DNA of 64,000 nt, from contig NZ_CP031728.1 in NCBI RefSeq assembly GCF_008806975.1, positions 3,493,501 to 3,557,500 of the forward strand, in the 5' to 3' direction. Shown here piece by piece: positions 50,465 to 60,100 of this stretch. The notes under the pieces are model-generated. The model was given only the letters and a program-made list of their open reading frames with translations, searched no databases and had not been told where the DNA came from. This DNA comes from Cellvibrio sp. KY-GH-1. GTDB taxonomy: Bacteria > Pseudomonadota > Gammaproteobacteria > Pseudomonadales > Cellvibrionaceae. Position numbers and translations under genes: made by a program. Position 1 is the first letter of the stretch, and each line of letters opens with the position of its first letter.

Positions 50465-51949
50465 TTAACCAGGCGCTATCGCTTTGCAGTAATGATTAAT
50501 AAATTGCTGGTGACTGGGGAAGCGCGCCAGATATTGATTGTGTTCGTTTTCGATGGAATTCATGAGTTTCACCAACTCTTCATCGCTGAGTTTATCCACC
50601 ACCGGGTGATATGCAGTGGGGGTTATACCCTGCCCTAACATCACCTGCTGCCAGGAACCTTCATGAAATAGTTCGTCCTGCTCTTTAAATACGCTGGTGG
50701 TGTTTTTATAAACTTCAATTTTGCGCGCAAGGGTTTCCGGAATAGACATGCGGCGGCAGTAATTCCAGAAAGCACTATCGCTACGTTGAGTCACATGGTA
50801 ATGCAGAATAATAAAATCGCGGATACGTTCGTATTCATAGCGCGACTGGCGATTGTATTCATCAATTTCCGTTTGATTAATTGCATCGCCGGGGAACATG
50901 CGAATCAAGCGCACAATACCGGTTTGGATTAAATGCAAACTGGTGGATTCCAGCGGCTCCAAAAATCCACTCGACAAACCAATTGCAATACAATTTTTAT
51001 TCCACTGCTTAAGCGCGCGCCCGGTGCGAAATTTAATCAGCCGAGGCTCAGTTCTTACCTCACCCTCCACATTTTCCAGCAGGAGTTTTTTAGCATCCTC
51101 ATCGCTACTATAACGACTGCAATAAACCAGCCCATTACCCACACGATGCTGCAAGGGAATGCGCCATTGCCAACCCGCGGAGTGAGCAATAGAGCGGGTA
51201 TAGGGAATAGGTTCACCTACCGATTCAGTTTGTACGGCAAGCGCACGATCGCACGGCAACCAGTGTGACCAGTCTTCAAACCCGGTGTGCAGTGTGTGTT
51301 CAATCAGCAGCGCGCGAAAACCCGAGCAATCAATAAATAGTTCACCGGCAATGATATCGCCCGCTTGCAGTTTTACCGATTCAATAAAGCCATCATCGCG
51401 GGTTTGCACTGATTCAATGAAACCTTCGATACGTTTTACACCGCGCGCTTCGCTGTATTTACGTAAATAAGCCGCGTATAAACCGGCATCAAAATGATAG
51501 GCATAATCCAGCCCGCTATTGGGGTCGATCATGCATTTGTTGGCTTTGGCGGTGCGAATATTCAACGAATAATCGAAATAACTTTTTGCCACACCCATGC
51601 GTTTTGCTTTCAACCAGAAATGCTGGAAGTTGGCCATCCAGGAATCCTTACCCACCAGGCCAAAGGGGTGCATATACACATCGCCCTGCGCACCCCAGTT
51701 TTCAAATTGAATACCCAGTTTAAACGTGCCCTGAGTAGTTTTTAAAAACTCCGCTTCATCAATGCCCAACAATTTGTTAAAGGATTTTACCGCCGGAATG
51801 GTTGCCTCACCCACCCCCACAGTGCCAATCGCCTCGGATTCAATCAGGGTAATTTGCTGGGTTGCGCCAAACGCGTTGGATAAGGCCGCAGCAGCCATCC
51901 AACCGGCGGAACCACCGCCGACGATTACAATGCGATTATTTTTTTTCAT
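50465..51949 (-). CDS. Flavin-dependent tryptophan halogenase homologue 2
   Basis: 494 residues. FAD fold IVIVGGGSAGWMAAAALS, GVGEATIPAVKSFNKLLG, TFKLGIQFENW (candidate catalytic lysine), an intact WxWxIP motif in AGWQWRIPLQHRVGNG, and IGLSSGFLEPLESTSLHLIQ. This copy keeps all motifs expected of a halogenase, unlike homologue 1. It is the last gene of the TonB receptor-SapC-cupin unit, 37 bases after the cupin stop. The substrate is unknown; flavin would have to be supplied by a separate reductase not seen here. Confidence 0.88.
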   Translation of the reverse strand: MKKNNRIVIVGGGSAGWMAAAALSNAFGATQQITLIESEAIGTVGVGEATIPAVKSFNKLLGIDEAEFLKTTQGTFKLGIQFENWGAQGDVYMHPFGLVGKDSWMANFQHFWLKAKRMGVAKSYFDYSLNIRTAKANKCMIDPNSGLDYAYHFDAGLYAAYLRKYSEARGVKRIEGFIESVQTRDDGFIESVKLQAGDIIAGELFIDCSGFRALLIEHTLHTGFEDWSHWLPCDRALAVQTESVGEPIPYTRSIAHSAGWQWRIPLQHRVGNGLVYCSRYSSDEDAKKLLLENVEGEVRTEPRLIKFRTGRALKQWNKNCIAIGLSSGFLEPLESTSLHLIQTGIVRLIRMFPGDAINQTEIDEYNRQSRYEYERIRDFIILHYHVTQRSDSAFWNYCRRMSIPETLARKIEVYKNTTSVFKEQDELFHEGSWQQVMLGQGITPTAYHPVVDKLSDEELVKLMNSIENEHNQYLARFPSHQQFINHYCKAIAPG

Positions 51950-51986
51950 GGCGAACTATCTATAAAAAAATTGGTGGGAAGAGCCA

Positions 51987-53000
51987 TTATCGGTTTAACC
52001 GATTCAATAACTGCGAACGCAAACGGCGCGCGGCGGTCTCATCGATATCACCGAGCACACCGAGCTTATCCTGAGGAATATGTGCCGTGTCTTCAGGGTT
52101 CGCATCAAAAATGTAGTAGTCGAATAGATTTTTCCAATGCTGACGTTCATCGGCCGGGAGCGAACGAATATTCATCAGCGCATGGGTAAAGGCATCCTGC
52201 GGTGAGCCCAGGTAATTGGGGAACGCCGTCCACCAGTAATTCACCATTACATTAAACGGCATTAATCCTTCAACATGGTGCCACCACATACTGGGAATAT
52301 AAATCGCATCGCCCGGTTCCAATTCGGCAATTTGCGCGTGCGCCAGCGCTTCTCTATAGCGAGGAAATTTTTCAAAGTCGGGATTGTGTAAATCCACCAG
52401 ACTGATTGCCGGGCCGGCGGGATTAAAATCCAGCGGTCCAATGTATAAATTTTGTAATTGATCCGGAGGGAAGACGACAAAGCGGCGCTTACCAATTACT
52501 ACGCAGGCAATATTGTCAGGAATATCGTGATGGGCAGAGACGATGGTTCTATTACCCATCCACACACTGACACGCGGATTGAATTGCCCCAGATTTAAAT
52601 CATTGTGCGCGCGAAAGCCGGGCACGCAGGCATTAACAGGCGCCGAGTCCACATAATAGGCGCGCTGCGAACCATTGGCGTGCAGGCGATTAATATTTTC
52701 GTAAACATTGGTGAGCGATGAACGCGCGCGTTCGTAGGCAAAGCCGGTGAAATCCTGATTGTAGAAAATCGCACCGTTATTATTTTCATCGCCAATGGCT
52801 GTATTCACCAGTTCACCATTATAAAACTGGCAGAGATAATCAAAACCAGCCTGCGCAGAATCTTGTGCCGCCTGCACAATGGGCCATTGTTTTACCAGAC
52901 CTTTGAGCACCAGAGGTACGACCGAGGTTAATACCCAATCCGGAATTGCATCGGCACTGACACCCTCAACGACATTTATGGCTTGCAGGTTTTGCAACAT
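51987..53000 (-). CDS. Cupin-8/JmjC-like protein
   Basis: 337 residues. Cupin_8 fold with GNRTIVSAHHDIPDNIACVV (iron-ligand H-x-D type site), KRRFVVFPPDQLQNLYIGPL, and ELEPGDAIYIPSMWWHHVEG (second histidine). These are Fe(II)/2-oxoglutarate-dioxygenase-like hydroxylases in better-known relatives. Here it lies between SapC and halogenase 2 with gaps of 27 and 37 bases, the standard order next to TonB receptors of this class. The substrate is unknown; an oxidative modification coupled to the halogenase is speculative. Confidence 0.88.
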   Translation of the reverse strand: MLQNLQAINVVEGVSADAIPDWVLTSVVPLVLKGLVKQWPIVQAAQDSAQAGFDYLCQFYNGELVNTAIGDENNNGAIFYNQDFTGFAYERARSSLTNVYENINRLHANGSQRAYYVDSAPVNACVPGFRAHNDLNLGQFNPRVSVWMGNRTIVSAHHDIPDNIACVVIGKRRFVVFPPDQLQNLYIGPLDFNPAGPAISLVDLHNPDFEKFPRYREALAHAQIAELEPGDAIYIPSMWWHHVEGLMPFNVMVNYWWTAFPNYLGSPQDAFTHALMNIRSLPADERQHWKNLFDYYIFDANPEDTAHIPQDKLGVLGDIDETAARRLRSQLLNRLNR

Positions 53001-53027
53001 GATACTGCCTCACTCACCCGGCGCTAC

Positions 53028-53747
53028 TTAGAATTGCAGCAATTTATTTTTTTTACTCACCAACTTCTTAATGTTGGCCATAGAGGCAATTGACATATAA
53101 ATCAATTCCAGAAAATTTTGACTGTGCAAACGCGCCAATTGTTCTGCCCCCAGATCGCGCAACACCATTTCATTGATGGTATAGAAGCCTCCTAACTCTA
53201 CTTCCGCTCCGTTGTCCAACATAATTTTCAACACGAAGGGCTCCAGTAGATCTTCCGCCTGCAAAATGTCGGTGTAGCGCTGGCAAATAGTTACACCATT
53301 AATCAATTCCGCAAGAATACTGTTAATACTTTCCAAATAATCGGAATTTCCACCTTGCGGCAGAAACACCGGCAGGCCTTCTGTTGCGCTCACGCGCGGA
53401 TGATCCATATCCACGTGAATCACCGGTTGCCGGTGGCCGGTCGCGGAATCCTGAGTATAGCCAATGGAAAATGGAATACGCTCCATGGAGAGAGGCAAAT
53501 AATTCCCACACCAACCCGCTGCATCAATAAATAAATTTTCGTCGGGAGCAAACCCAAACAGCGCTACGGCTTCGAATTGGTTGTTGGTGGTTTTGCGATA
53601 AAAAATCGGGTAGTTCGCAGCGACCTGCCGAAATTCCCAAGGCACTATCGCGGCGTAGCCTATCGCATCACCAAGGTGCCGGCCCCGCGCTGGATTTATT
53701 TTTAAATCTTTATGAGTGACGTTATCGAGCAACACATTCTTGGCCAC
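53028..53747 (-). CDS. SapC-family protein
   Basis: 239 residues from GTG at 53747 (CAGGAG 7 bases upstream); the frame extends 24 codons further but through the terminator-proximal spacer. SapC-family features: KINPARGRHLGDAIGYAAIVPWEF near the start and AVALFGFAPDENLFID. No signal peptide with this start. SapC was named from Campylobacter S-layer work, but in TonB-receptor clusters its role is unknown. It is the second gene of the unit and lies after a terminator that follows the receptor gene. Confidence 0.87.
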   Translation of the reverse strand: MAKNVLLDNVTHKDLKINPARGRHLGDAIGYAAIVPWEFRQVAANYPIFYRKTTNNQFEAVALFGFAPDENLFIDAAGWCGNYLPLSMERIPFSIGYTQDSATGHRQPVIHVDMDHPRVSATEGLPVFLPQGGNSDYLESINSILAELINGVTICQRYTDILQAEDLLEPFVLKIMLDNGAEVELGGFYTINEMVLRDLGAEQLARLHSQNFLELIYMSIASMANIKKLVSKKNKLLQF

Positions 53748-53804
53748 AACAGACTCCTGACAACTGCAAAAAATTGAGTCAACCGTTTTGATCGACAGAA
53801 AAGA

Positions 53805-53831
53805 AAAAGCCGCTAACACACAGCGGCTTTT
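53805..53831 (-). terminator. Terminator between the TonB receptor and sapC
   Basis: AGCCGCT-GTGTGTT-AGCGGCT followed by TTTTC on the minus strand, 28 bases past the receptor stop codon and inside the apparent operon. It would lower expression of sapC, cupin and halogenase relative to the receptor. Confidence 0.85.
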
Positions 53832-53858
53832 CCTTAACTCAACTAACCCGTAAACGAA

Positions 53859-56819
53859 TTAGAAACTGTAGCGAACACCCAGGTTATAGCGCGCACCGTA
53901 TTGGTAAGCCGATTTAAACTGGTTCTCATAACGCGCATACACACGTTGCGATTCTTCACTCACGTTAATACCTTCCACAAACACAGTCATACCTTCCACA
54001 AACGGCAAGTCATAACTCACGGAGATATCGATTTGGCCGTAGTCTTCGGTGTAGTAAGGCGCATTACCTTCGCCCACGCCGTTCAAGTAGGTATCGCGCC
54101 AGTTGTAAGCGATACGCGCCTGCAGACCATTTTTGTCATAGAAACCCACCAGGTTGGCTGAGTCACTCATGCCAGGCAATACGAACTGGAAGTCGGTAGA
54201 CGCGTTATCCACATCCAGATCACCGTCCACCAGGGTCGCGTTAGCCTGCACACCGAAACCGGATTCGCCGAACATGTGCTGAACCGCCAGTTCCCAGCCG
54301 TAAAGCTTGGCTTGTTCCTGGTTGATTGGCTGGGATACTTTGAACTTGGCCAATGGGTCGGTGTTGTCCTGAATAATCGGACTGCCTGCTGGTCTACCGG
54401 TGTTGATGTTGATTTGCTCGATAATGGTGGTGTCATTAACCGGCTTGCCCGCTGCTTGCAGCGCCGCTTTCGCCGCTTCAACACGTGGACCCGCTGACGG
54501 ATCACGCAGATTGCCCACGGTGCGTTCGATAATTTGGTTAACGATAAAGTCATCCACTTGCTTCATGAAGAAGCCCGCCGACACATAGCTGGAATCCGCG
54601 TAGTACCACTCGGCCGACAGGTCGAAATTGTCTGCCATAAAGGGCTTCAGATCCGGGTTACCTGCGGTACCGGTACGCTCGCCCGGCTTCGGACGCGAGG
54701 TCACATCGAAGGTGCCAATCATGCTACCCAGGGTTGGACGGGTAATGGATTTGCTGTAGCTCAGACGGCCGACTACGTCATCGGTAATTTGCAAGCTGGT
54801 ATCCAGGCTTGGCAACCACACATCGTAATCACCTTTCTCGGCGGTGTAGCTACTGTCTTTCGCCAGGTTACGGCTCCACTCGGTAGAGCTTACCCACACC
54901 AGTTCAGTGGGGTCTTTCTGGAAGCTGTTGGACTCAATAGACGTTGATTCGTAGCGCAGGCCGGTAGTGGTTTTCAGCTCCATACCAACCAAGTCGCCAA
55001 CATTGTTGACTTCCATGTAGGCGCTGGTGGTTTCTTCGGTTACGCGGTGATCGTTAACAGGATCGCCGTTTACATTGGGTTGCATTACGCATGGTTTACA
55101 GGCTGAAGGACCTGAACCCCATACCCAATCCACTGGCTCTTTCCACTTGCCGTTTTCCAACACTTGCACGTTGGTTTCAAAATCCCAGGAGTGATAGAAA
55201 GGCACGTTGGAGCCACCGCCAGAGAAGGATGGTGTCAGACCATTCAGATTTTCTTGCTTGAACACTTCATCCGGGAAGAGGTTAGCATTGCCGCCGTACC
55301 AGCCCGCCGGGATCTGACCCGTGCTGTAGCCTCTCCAACGGTTTTCGATCTCGGATTGGCCTGCGCCGAAATCAATAGAGGTAATTCCGGTATCGGCGTT
55401 GGTGTCGAAGCTGCCGGTGAATTGGAACTGGGTTACTTCCGATTTGTTAATGTTCAGGTTGGCTTCACCGAACAGCGAATCGTAAGACGCTGCTGTTGGG
55501 AACCCATCAACGATACCCGGGTCATTTTCTTTAAAGGTCACGTGCATGTAGGGAATATCCTGTCCCTTGGTAGCATCGTAAGTTTTTTGGTCGATAGACG
55601 CCGCCGCCAAAATCAGGAAGGCATTGTGGCCACGACCCACGCCGCCATTTTCATTGGTGGAGTTGTGCGCATCGAAACCGAGCTTCAGGTTGTCGGACGC
55701 TTCCCACGCGATGTTGAAGCCAACGGAGTTGTTCTCGGTTTCAGAGGTGTTCAAACGGATATTGGACGCAAAGTCATCGCCCGCGGCAGTCAGCTTGGTG
55801 ATAGTACCGTTCTTGTCGATCACGACTTCGCGCGCGTCAGAACCTGAATCGTTGTACCAAATACCAACACCGGTGTTGAGTGCAGTCATGTCAACCTTGG
55901 CGTAGGTGTAATCCAGGGTCGCTTTCAGGGTATCTATTGGCTGGTATTGCAATACCAATTGGCCGTTGGTTCTTTCGCGGTGGAAATCTTCAATGCCGTA
56001 ACCGAAGTTACGTGGGTAGTAAACGTTGCCGGTTTTGTCTTCGCGGTTGTCTTGCACTACGCGCAGGTTAGAGCCAGCCGCTGATTCAAAATCGATATTG
56101 TTACGCCAGTTGGCGATATCGGCGTTAACCGCGCGGTTGTCGCGCTCCTGATAAGAACCGGAAATCGCTACGCCAAAGGTGTCATCGGCAAAGGTATTGC
56201 TGAAAATGCCAGACACTTCCGGAGTAATGTCATCACCCACTTCGTTAGTAGAGTCCATTACTGCCTTGGCACCCACAGATGCCTTAAGACCTGGGTTATC
56301 CAGCGGGCGAGCAGTTTTGATGTTCACCAGCGAGCCAATGCCACCCGAGGTGCGGGTAGCACTGAATGTTTTGTAGACCTCTACACCACTCACGGTTTCT
56401 GCCGCCAGATCGGAGAAGTCAAACGAACGGCTATAGCCATTGGTCGGCATTTGACGGTTGTTCAAAGTCACCAGGTTGAAGTCGGGGCCGAAGCCGCGCA
56501 CGGTAATTTGTGAACCTTCGTTGTTGTTGCGGCTAATGGATACACCGGAAATACGCTGCAGTGATTCTGCCAGGTTGGTATCGGGAAACTTGCCGATATC
56601 CTCCGCCGAAATCGCATCGACAACACCCTTGGCATCGCGCTTAACGTCCATCGCACGCTGTAACGAGCCTTTAATACCGGTAACAACAACTTCTTCTACG
56701 TTGTTATCTTGCTGTGCCATGGCCATGCCGGTCATGCCGAGCATTGCTGAAGCAACGGCGGTGGTGATGAGCTTTCTCTTGAAGCCTTGGGTTTGCTTGT
56801 TGGTTAGTGTCTTACTCAT
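53859..56819 (-). CDS. TonB-dependent receptor (oligosaccharide type)
   Basis: 986 residues from the ATG at 56819 (GGAG 7 bases upstream); 42 further codons are open. Signal peptide 1-34 (SAMLGMTGMAMA). A TonB-box-like EEVVVTG follows, then the plug domain (DISAEDIGKFPDTNLAESL, GVSISRNN, ITVRGFGPDFNLVTLN) and the long beta-barrel ending in ARYNLGVRYSF with a terminal Phe. The sequence style is that of the Xanthomonas/Caulobacter-type TonB receptors (TIGR01782), which import plant or algal oligosaccharides. The neighbourhood points to beta-1,3-glucan oligosaccharides. Confidence 0.95.
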   Translation of the reverse strand: MSKTLTNKQTQGFKRKLITTAVASAMLGMTGMAMAQQDNNVEEVVVTGIKGSLQRAMDVKRDAKGVVDAISAEDIGKFPDTNLAESLQRISGVSISRNNNEGSQITVRGFGPDFNLVTLNNRQMPTNGYSRSFDFSDLAAETVSGVEVYKTFSATRTSGGIGSLVNIKTARPLDNPGLKASVGAKAVMDSTNEVGDDITPEVSGIFSNTFADDTFGVAISGSYQERDNRAVNADIANWRNNIDFESAAGSNLRVVQDNREDKTGNVYYPRNFGYGIEDFHRERTNGQLVLQYQPIDTLKATLDYTYAKVDMTALNTGVGIWYNDSGSDAREVVIDKNGTITKLTAAGDDFASNIRLNTSETENNSVGFNIAWEASDNLKLGFDAHNSTNENGGVGRGHNAFLILAAASIDQKTYDATKGQDIPYMHVTFKENDPGIVDGFPTAASYDSLFGEANLNINKSEVTQFQFTGSFDTNADTGITSIDFGAGQSEIENRWRGYSTGQIPAGWYGGNANLFPDEVFKQENLNGLTPSFSGGGSNVPFYHSWDFETNVQVLENGKWKEPVDWVWGSGPSACKPCVMQPNVNGDPVNDHRVTEETTSAYMEVNNVGDLVGMELKTTTGLRYESTSIESNSFQKDPTELVWVSSTEWSRNLAKDSSYTAEKGDYDVWLPSLDTSLQITDDVVGRLSYSKSITRPTLGSMIGTFDVTSRPKPGERTGTAGNPDLKPFMADNFDLSAEWYYADSSYVSAGFFMKQVDDFIVNQIIERTVGNLRDPSAGPRVEAAKAALQAAGKPVNDTTIIEQININTGRPAGSPIIQDNTDPLAKFKVSQPINQEQAKLYGWELAVQHMFGESGFGVQANATLVDGDLDVDNASTDFQFVLPGMSDSANLVGFYDKNGLQARIAYNWRDTYLNGVGEGNAPYYTEDYGQIDISVSYDLPFVEGMTVFVEGINVSEESQRVYARYENQFKSAYQYGARYNLGVRYSF

Positions 56820-56952
56820 GGAATTCTCCACTTTATTTATTGGTATGGAATTATCCTGGCCCGCTCTATGGAGCAGATTCTCTCGGGTCCCCCTCGTATC
56901 GGGCCATGACCGCTTTTCTAGCGGGGCGATAATCCCAACTGGCATCTAATGA

Positions 56953-56965
56953 GTCGTCCCACCTT
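56953..56965 (-). promoter_or_regulatory. Shared glucan-locus motif, site c (TonB receptor)
   Basis: Minus strand AAGGTGGGACGAC, 134 bases before the receptor start codon and in its direction. A weaker relative (GTGGGAAGA) lies at about 57083-57095. Overlaps by two bases the TTGAAAATTT element described next. Confidence 0.62.
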
Positions 56966-56981
56966 GAAAATTTATTCAAAC
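56964..56981 (-). promoter_or_regulatory. TTGAAAATTT...TTCAAAC element upstream of the TonB receptor
   Basis: TTGAAAATTTATTCAAAC, the same element as at 44734-44750 upstream of GH16 with one inserted A. Confidence 0.45.
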
Positions 56982-57116
56982 CTGACGCATATCACTTTTT
57001 TTCCACCTTACTGGGAAGCTATTAAATTTAATATTTTCAATGGCTTATCAACAAAAACAGCGCTAAAAAACACTGTGTAGATTCTTCCCACTCGCAAAAG
57101 TGGTACTAAAAAAAAG

Positions 57117-57146
57117 CCCCCTAAAGAACGGGTTCTTTAGGGGGCG
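57117..57146 (-). terminator. Terminator of the GH81 gene
   Basis: GCCCCCTAAAGAAC / GTTCTTTAGGGGGC, a perfect 14-base stem with 2-base spacer, followed by eight T on the minus strand. Confidence 0.96.
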
Positions 57147-57179
57147 AAAGGGCATCCCACTCAACGTGGGAAGACGAAC

Positions 57180-60100
57180 TTATAAACGGGTAATACGGAA
57201 CCAGTTGAAGTTCCATCCAGCCTGTTGGGCGAAGACACCGAAGCTGTAAGTGCCCGCATTCAGGGTCACGGTATGGCTAACGGTAGTCCAGTTTTGCCAG
57301 CCGCCAGTGGCTGGAATAGCGAGATTACCCAGCTGAATCGCACCGGCATTCAGGTCAGCAGAAAGCAGTGACCCCGATGGACTGGCAACGCGGTATTCAA
57401 TGCGATAGCTGCCCGTTGCCGGGACGGTGATGTTGCCGTAGGCCATCCAGTCACCGGCATCGATGTAAGCCACGTTCTGGCCGCCATTGGTGTCGGTAGT
57501 GGCTTCGGTCTGCACACCACTCATGGCAGTAAAGGCTTCGGCCTGTACCAACTGGGTAAACGCCGGCGTTGAACTACTGGCCGCCACACTGCTTGCAGGA
57601 GTGCTGGAGGTACCGCCAGTGCAGCAACCAAACTGCACCCAGGCGGTATCAATCGCACCAGCACCCTGGGCGATGGTGAAGAAGTAGCGCACAGTCGCAC
57701 CCGCCGGAATACCGGTCAGGGTATAGGTGTTGGAGTTATCCGCATTGTGGGTCATGCGGATATTCTGCTGGGCGCCACCATTGATGGTGTAGTGAATGTC
57801 TGCCCAAGCCGCTGCATTGGCATGGAAGCGCACACTGGTGCTGGTTAAAACCGTATGCCCGTAGGGCGTTGCAACGGCAGAGCTAGCGACTGAGGAAGTC
57901 GCCACGGACGATTTGGAAGAGCTAGCCACAGAACTTGGGGTAGAGCTGGCAACCGAACTGCTGGTACCGGAACAACCTGCACCACTCGAAACCACCGATT
58001 GACCGGTGCGCTTCAGGGCATAACCCTTGGCTGGAACCGAGAAGCTGGTGCCATCCGAATAGGCCACATTGATCGCTGAGCAACCGAAGTTGTAGGCGAT
58101 GTAGGTGAGGATGCCGCCCTTGTTAAAGGCGACTGCGGCCGGGTGGTTAGCGGTTAATGCACCAGTACCCGTCGCCAGGCTACCCAATTGCTTGAGGGTA
58201 TAGACCCAATGATAGGTATGTGCTTTTGTTTCACCCTCTTCCGGAATCAGGTTGTTCAAGCCGTAGGCGAGCATGTCATCCACCGCCGCCTGACCGTTTG
58301 TCATTGACCAAATATTCCACCAGACATCGCGCCACTGGCCGTTAGGCAGACCGGAAGGTTTTCCATTAGAGGATTCACTCAAACCCAATGCGACATAGTT
58401 GTTCAGGTAGCCGGCGTGCTGACCAATGTGCAGTACCAACGGGCTGAGTGGCAAACCCTGAATACCCAGGATGTGCGCATATGCACCGGAGAACCAGGTA
58501 GAGAACACGTGGCCGTTGCCCCAAATAATGGAGGTGGTTGGCTTGGTATAGCTGGCGGAGAAGTTATCGTAATCGCCACCCAGACCTTTGTAACGGTCGA
58601 TGTTGTTCCAGTATTCCCAGTAGGTTGCGGCCGATGACGCATGCAAATACATGCCACGTTCGGTCAGGGCATTGTTACCGGTGATCATGCCGTAGAGCAC
58701 AATCGCACCATAGGCGTTAGCGGCTTCCGACGTGGATTCGTTGTTGTTGCCCAGTGCGAAGTTGGCGTGACCGGAAGCCCAGGAGAAACCATAGGCCGGG
58801 TCAAAGTTACGCAGATAGGGGAACTGGCTGTCATCGCGCCCAGCGGCGTAATCGCGAATTAACAATTCCACCATGGGACCGTATTGGGTAGATCCACACC
58901 AGGCCGCATCAACACGACAGATTTCAGCGGCAGCACGCACAAAGTAACCGTAGTGGAAATGGTGGTCGTTCAATTGTTGCTGTGCACCGAAGGACTCATC
59001 AAAGCCCAGCAGGGTGTTCCAGTTGCTGTCGTAGGCGAAGTACTTGGTGGTATCCAGGTTGCCGGTGGTGTTGGCGCGGAACCAATCCTGCAATTCGGCT
59101 TTAAGCCACGCAATCATTTGGTTAGCTTCGGTGGTCATACCAATAGAACGAGCAATCGCGGCCAGTTCCGCTACCTTGCCGTAGTTTTTACCGGCCCAGT
59201 AGGTATCAGTAGCGGTGTTCCACTTGGCGGTACCCTGGTTTACAAACTCAGTCACCAGCGCGCGCAATTGGGTCGCGTTGTAATCGCCAATATTTTCCGG
59301 GAAGTAAGGCAGCACGCCCACGTAGGGGATGGTGTAGCTAAAGCTGTTGGTCGCCGCAAACTTGGTCACCCCGCGCGCCGAGCGAACCTTATAGCTGGTC
59401 ACGGCCTGGGTAGAGTTTTTCCAGTGCAACGGCAACAGGCCCGCCAGTGTAGTCACATTGGCACCATTGAATTGGTACTGGTGGCTGATGGTGACTTTGT
59501 TGGTATTGCGGTCTACGGCGTAATTGATATTGACCTTATCCACGCGTTGGGTTGCGTACTGGATAAAGGTATTGATCATGGATGCATCCGGCGTACCGGT
59601 CAGTTGCGGCAACCAGGCCACGGTCATACGTTTGGTGCCGTTACTTACACCGATGCTGGCGGTGTTTACGCCGCTGAAGGTAGTGGCATCGTGGCCGGTA
59701 ATCAGGAAGGCATTGCGATTGCCTGCCACTTCGGTCCAAACACCCAAACTATTCCCACTTTGATAGAAAATTCCTTTTTCACCGCTATCTGCTGCCTTGG
59801 TGCGTACGACAAGGTTTCCCTGCAGGGCGGTGAAATAAACATAGGGCGAGCCATGCACGAAGGTCGCTTCCATTACCGGGGTAGAACCGCTTTTCCATTG
59901 CACGGTGACTGAGCCATCGCTGTAGTCTTTGAGAAAGGCGTCGAGGTTGGAATAGGCGGAGTTGCCAATGGCGATGCCATCAAACACTTCACTGAATGGA
60001 TCAGGAATGGCATAGATGGTGTCATTAGTGCCGGTTCGCAGGCCACCGGGAATACCCAAAAGACGTACACCGCGATCGGTAATGCGGGCGGTGATTGGGT

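Noticed and set aside
55164..55847. 227-codon open frame on the plus strand
   Set aside because: Antisense to the TonB receptor barrel region.
58884..59912. 342-codon open frame on the plus strand
   Set aside because: Lies wholly antisense to the GH81 coding region. The product has no recognisable domain, and the GH81 frame has clear catalytic motifs over the same bases.
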